In this document: positions 60,301-64,000 of the stretch, piece after piece
Layout of the letters: each line of letters opens with the position of its first letter
How positions within the stretch are numbered: the first letter of the stretch is position 1
NCBI RefSeq assembly: GCF_041296385.1
Contig: NC_091013.1
Span: 72,323,563 to 72,387,562 of the forward strand
Direction: 5' to 3'
DNA length: 64,000 bases
From: Aphelocoma coerulescens
Lineage: Eukaryota > Chordata > Aves > Passeriformes > Corvidae
The notes under the pieces: generated by a model
Database searches by the model: none
Told to the model about the DNA's origin: nothing
The model's input: only the letters and a program-made list of their open reading frames with translations
Program-made: the position numbers and the translations under genes

Positions 60301-61228
60301 AGACATGAGATAATGTGACTGAGGTCAATCCAAGGAGTACCCGCTTCTGTCACCTGATGGAAAAGGTGATCTCGAAAGAGCTTTAGTAAATACCTGTCTC
60401 CAGTTTCTGACCATGTTGGGTCCTTCTGAAACCTGGTGTGAAACAAAGGCTCATATTAAAGCTCAGTCAGTTAAGAAAAATCAAACCCCACAGATATAAA
60501 TGACACTTCAACGTCAGCTGAGTAGTCTTACTGCACCACTGATCTGTTATCAATTGCAATTAAATTAGTCTTCCCCTGTCACAAACAGAAGACAACTGTA
60601 ACAGAAGATACTCAAAAACTTTCTCAGCTGCTTGAACACCTAAAGCAAATGCCTTCCAAGAGCCACAGAAAATCAACAGAAAAAATCAAAAATTATCTGC
60701 AACAAGTTTAACATGTAAATGTTAGAAGCCTGCATTATAAACATAACTCTAAGTTTATGCAAAAGGATGGAAAACAGACCATGAACCCTTCGTTTTGATG
60801 TAGTTAGTCAATAAAAAAACAAGGTGAAAACTCACTAGCTTAAAACCAGTATCTACATCCTTTGCTTCAGTTAAAGGAAGCTATGGATTTCCTCCAAAAC
60901 TACTGCCACTCACAAGAGACTGCTGAGTGAAACCATACTAAATACAATGAAGCAACTTTGGCATAACTATTTGTAGTCTTCTCTTGTCTATTTAAAGTTT
61001 TGGTCAAAGTCGCTTATCTAACTTTTCTCAGGGCTTCTGAAATACTCATTTCACCAGCGGCAAATACAGGGAAAAAGGGTTAGCTTAAACTTATGAAGGA
61101 AGAAACAGTGCATTGCAAACTGGGTTTTACATACTCCAAACCATAAAAACAAGTATTTCTTACTCTGGCCTCTCATTGATTGTTCCCAATTTTGCTAGAA
61201 GCCTAAACAACCTTCCATTTTGCACCTC
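57191..61228 (-). CDS. PAN3: PAN3, last three coding exons
   Basis: Regulatory subunit of the cytoplasmic PAN2-PAN3 poly(A) nuclease, which trims mRNA tails; PAN3 contains a pseudokinase, a coiled coil and a C-terminal knob domain that recruits PAN2. Three minus-strand exons (61164-61228, 60294-60432, 57191-57331) join in frame to give the last 114 residues. They include [59 protein letters not shown] and the terminal [10 protein letters not shown]. As I recall, this is nearly identical to mammalian PAN3. It belongs to the C-terminal knob. Upstream exons lie beyond 64,000. The span given includes introns. Confidence 0.95.
57332..60293 (-). other. PAN3: PAN3 last intron
   Basis: 3.0 kb, AT-rich. 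No exon, RNA gene or transposon was recognised. Random open frames only. Confidence 0.85.
60294..60432 (-). CDS. PAN3: PAN3 penultimate coding exon
   Basis: 139 bases. On the minus strand it follows cacaccag and precedes gtacac. It begins with the last base of a Glu codon and encodes [33 protein letters not shown] and [13 protein letters not shown]. The alternative acceptor one TTTCAG further in would break the frame with the upstream exon, which decided the start. Confidence 0.95.
60433..61163 (-). other. PAN3: PAN3 intron
   Basis: 731 bases with no recognised element. Confidence 0.9.
61164..61228 (-). CDS. PAN3: PAN3 antepenultimate coding exon
   Basis: 65 bases, phase 0 to a two-base end. 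On the minus strand it follows ttttctag and precedes gtaaga. It encodes [20 protein letters not shown] and the first part of PE, a highly conserved PAN3 segment. It is too short to stand out by length alone. Confidence 0.94.
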
Positions 61229-64000
61229 CTAGAAAACAAGAAAAAGGTTAAGTGTTTCTGAAACAAAATTAAGACATTTACTTGCAAAAGATACATGGTA
61301 ATAATGCCAATGAAGCACTATCAATTAAAAAGACTTATTTATTCAAAGAAGAGGGTATAATTTTTTCAGAGATCAAATGCATTGTTTTATGCATCAGTAG
61401 TCCAATGCTCATTTTAGCTCTTCAAATTATAATGTGAAGATTCAACAACTAATGATACCTTTCTGCCCCAGCAGGAACTGGATTGAGCAATCTATTTCTC
61501 TGTGGAAATATAAGTCTAGTCTCTTGCCATCCTATACTCACAGGTATGCTAAAATATAGTAAGTTAAACAAGAAGAACATGTGTTTTTCATAGTTTAACA
61601 TAGTTACCAAGATATGCAGAAGCATGTAGTACACCACCTTATTTCAGGTAAAGATGAGAAGAAACAGTCTACCAGATTTGTTTTTCAGAAATGCTTTGTA
61701 GGCCATTATTAGTAAATATTTAGCAATAATATCATTGGACCAATACTCAAATGATAATTGATTGAAGAAATAATTTTGAAACAAGTCAAAACAGCTAGAA
61801 TCTAAGTCTTAAAAGAGTATAAATGCTGAGTCCGTAAGTGACAAAAGTAAAGCAGTGACAACGAGGTCACACAGAGGCAGAACATTAAAATTACAGATGT
61901 TTAGAATATATGCAACTGGAAGTTGATTTAGTATGTTTTCCCACATCACTTAGGATGCAGTAAAAACAGTAACATCCTAGCTTACATTAAACAGAAAATT
62001 AATTCACAGTGTAAATCAAAGTTGTCAGGAAAAGATTCTCTCCTGGTATTATTCACATTCTCCAATGGCTCAGCTCTACAACATTATTCACGCTAAGATG
62101 CATCTCATTCCATGCATGATCATATTGATTTCAAATTAATTCAGTCTTGAGTAGATTACGGTGCACAGCTGGGTAAATAAAGTAGGTCAAGGTGATAACA
62201 GCTTGACCTTGGACAACCTATGGGTTGCAGATTTCTATTTATAGTCTAAAACCACACTGGAGAACAGCTTGTATCACAGCAGTTGCTACACTTAAATAAA
62301 CTGACATGGAAAACCAACCTTGTCCAGCTAGCCAAGGTCTACTATTTGGTCTAACCTCCAAATTATTTTTTGGTATGTGGTCAAATACACAAAAGCCAAA
62401 ACCACATTTGTGTGAAGGTCACTGCCTTGCAGATTCCCAGTCAATGGTGACACAGCTGAGCAACAACACAGGCACTAAGTCTCCAGGTGGCCTCTCTGCA
62501 GGCTTAGTAGCCTGTAAAGAGGGAGATATTCTCCACAGGGCTTGGATAAACTGAGGCTTTGGCTGCTACTACATCAATATGAGGAATATACAAGTGAGGA
62601 AGGAAAGGAATAGCATAATAGGGTCATTGCTCTGTGAAAAGCGAGCGTTACGAAGATATTAACTACATACAAACCATTCCAGCATCTGAAGTCCCTAAGC
62701 TACAGACGTGTGCATGCTTGGACAACATGAGGAAAAAAAAAAATCACACGTGCTAGTCTTTTTCCAATACTCCCTCCACAAGATCTGCTTTGGGACAATA
62801 ACAAAGAGACGGTACTAAGCTAGACTTAAGGGATACTGTAGCTCTGATGTTAATGGAGGGGATGTGGTAGTACGAATGAGTTACTGCATGAAAGCTAATT
62901 AAGAAGTGGTATTTATCACTGCCACATAAACAGTTTTTGCCAAACGGGCTAAGCAACAACTTGGATTTGTAGTAGCTCTGCCCACCTGCTAATGGATAAG
63001 CAACTGCTACAAACAACCTGACTAAAAATACAGAAATCTTAATGCCTATCACAGGGCAATCTCCATCTTCGCTACAGGACAGAGTCCATCTGCCCAGCTT
63101 TGTGCAGGCACGTAGGCCACCTTAACAAGAAATGATCTTAAACACCTCTGGAGAAGGATTAGTAGTTGATTCTGATAAAGTGGGCACCCAACATCTAGAG
63201 GTACATAGATACTGCCTGGCTCTTCTACAGCTCCTTGCTTCTGATAGATTTCAGCATCTTTCATTACAGAGGGGAAAACTGTTCTCTAACAAGACAATAG
63301 CAGAGAAATCAAGAGAACCGAGTCCATCAGAATACCAACCACTGGCCTACTGTCTCTTAAAAAGTTCTCAATGAGGTGTTATAATGGAGTGGAATCACAG
63401 GAGTTGATTAAATCCTTGTGTAATACCCTATTCCCCACACATTTTCAGACCATGTAAGCATTCTGTAATGTATCGCAGAGATTATTTCTAATCTCCCACG
63501 AGAAATCCTGCTGTCAGTGCCTTCTGACTAACAGACACTCATTCCTGTTGAACAAATACGCTCCAACCTGATACAAAGTACATATTTCCTTTACAGCTAC
63601 CACTTGATACCTTAACTGAACACCACAAACTAACCAGGCCCCCACAGCAAGAGTACACACTTCAGGAAAGCTGAACACGATGTCTCCATGAATTAGAATT
63701 CATTTGGAAAAGAAAACATATGAGAGAAGTAAAGGGACATCAAAACGCAAACCTAAAAATTTAAGGGGCAACATTTGTGGCTGTATAACCTTTAGCATAT
63801 ATTACATGATATACATGATGTATGTCATGATCTATGTTACATACATGGCCTTATTTACTCAGAATGCTATTTTTAACCATGCTATAAAGAACATCATTTC
63901 CCCAAGTCTGCTGGTTAGAAATGAAGATGTTACTTCAGTTAAAGCACAGCTGAGGACATCTTAAAACTAGGCATTCTCAAAGCTTTGGGGCTTTCAAAAG
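61229..64000 (-). other. PAN3: PAN3 intron, part
   Basis: 2.8 kb to the window end. I looked for the preceding exon, which should end with the residues before EVQNGRL, and did not find it. Imperfect atgatatacatgatgtatg repeats occur near 63803-63845. No transposon was recognised with confidence. Confidence 0.75.

Noticed and set aside
60425..60428. Alternative PAN3 acceptor (tttcag just before AAGGACCC)
   Set aside because: It would leave the upstream exon's two-base end out of frame and delete the conserved Phe-Gln; the acceptor at 60433-60434 fits.

Overview
This window is vertebrate nuclear DNA, almost certainly from a bird. The evidence is several CR1 LINE fragments with the typical avian 3' tail built on repeats of catagaat/attctatg, compact introns, and coding exons recognisable as vertebrate genes. 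It holds the 3' half of FLT1 (VEGF receptor 1) on the plus strand and the last three coding exons of PAN3 on the minus strand. The two genes converge tail to tail, as they do in other vertebrates.

FLT1 occupies about 1-53,020. All 19 exons equivalent to exons 12-30 of the 30-exon gene can be placed with AG/GT borders and compatible phases. Together they encode 813 residues in one unbroken frame: end of Ig domain 5, Ig 6, Ig 7, transmembrane helix, juxtamembrane segment, split tyrosine kinase with its insert, and the tyrosine-bearing tail. Bases 1-4848 are the preceding intron. Ectodomain introns are long (up to 7.2 kb) and kinase introns short (down to 93 bp). The donor of exon 13 is followed by an open frame of 31 codons that closely matches, as I remember it, the mammalian soluble-receptor tail (sFLT1, intron 13 read-through). 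It has alternative poly(A) hexamers at and after its stop codon. The locus therefore appears to encode both the membrane kinase and a secreted VEGF trap.

The introns carry CR1 copies at 6.1-7.2 kb, 20.4-21.0 kb, 22.8-22.9 kb, 25.8-25.9 kb, 29.4-29.6 kb and 29.8-30.2 kb. They also hold a compound tetranucleotide microsatellite (22.5 kb), a self-complementary AT tract (28.8 kb) and two small CpG-rich patches (31.7 and 47.2 kb).

From 51,268 to about 53,020 lies the FLT1 3' UTR. About 1.4 kb of intergenic sequence follows, then the likely PAN3 3' UTR (about 54,385-57,190, minus strand), three PAN3 coding exons (57.2, 60.3 and 61.2 kb) and PAN3 intron sequence to the window end. PAN3 is a subunit of the PAN2-PAN3 deadenylase and has no obvious functional tie to FLT1.

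I found no tRNA, rRNA, CRISPR array or new multi-gene system. The most interesting items are the conserved soluble-receptor terminus, a weak exon 29 donor followed by open frame, lineage-specific kinase and juxtamembrane changes, and an internally deleted CR1 that joins an ORF1 esterase remnant to the ORF2 C-terminus.
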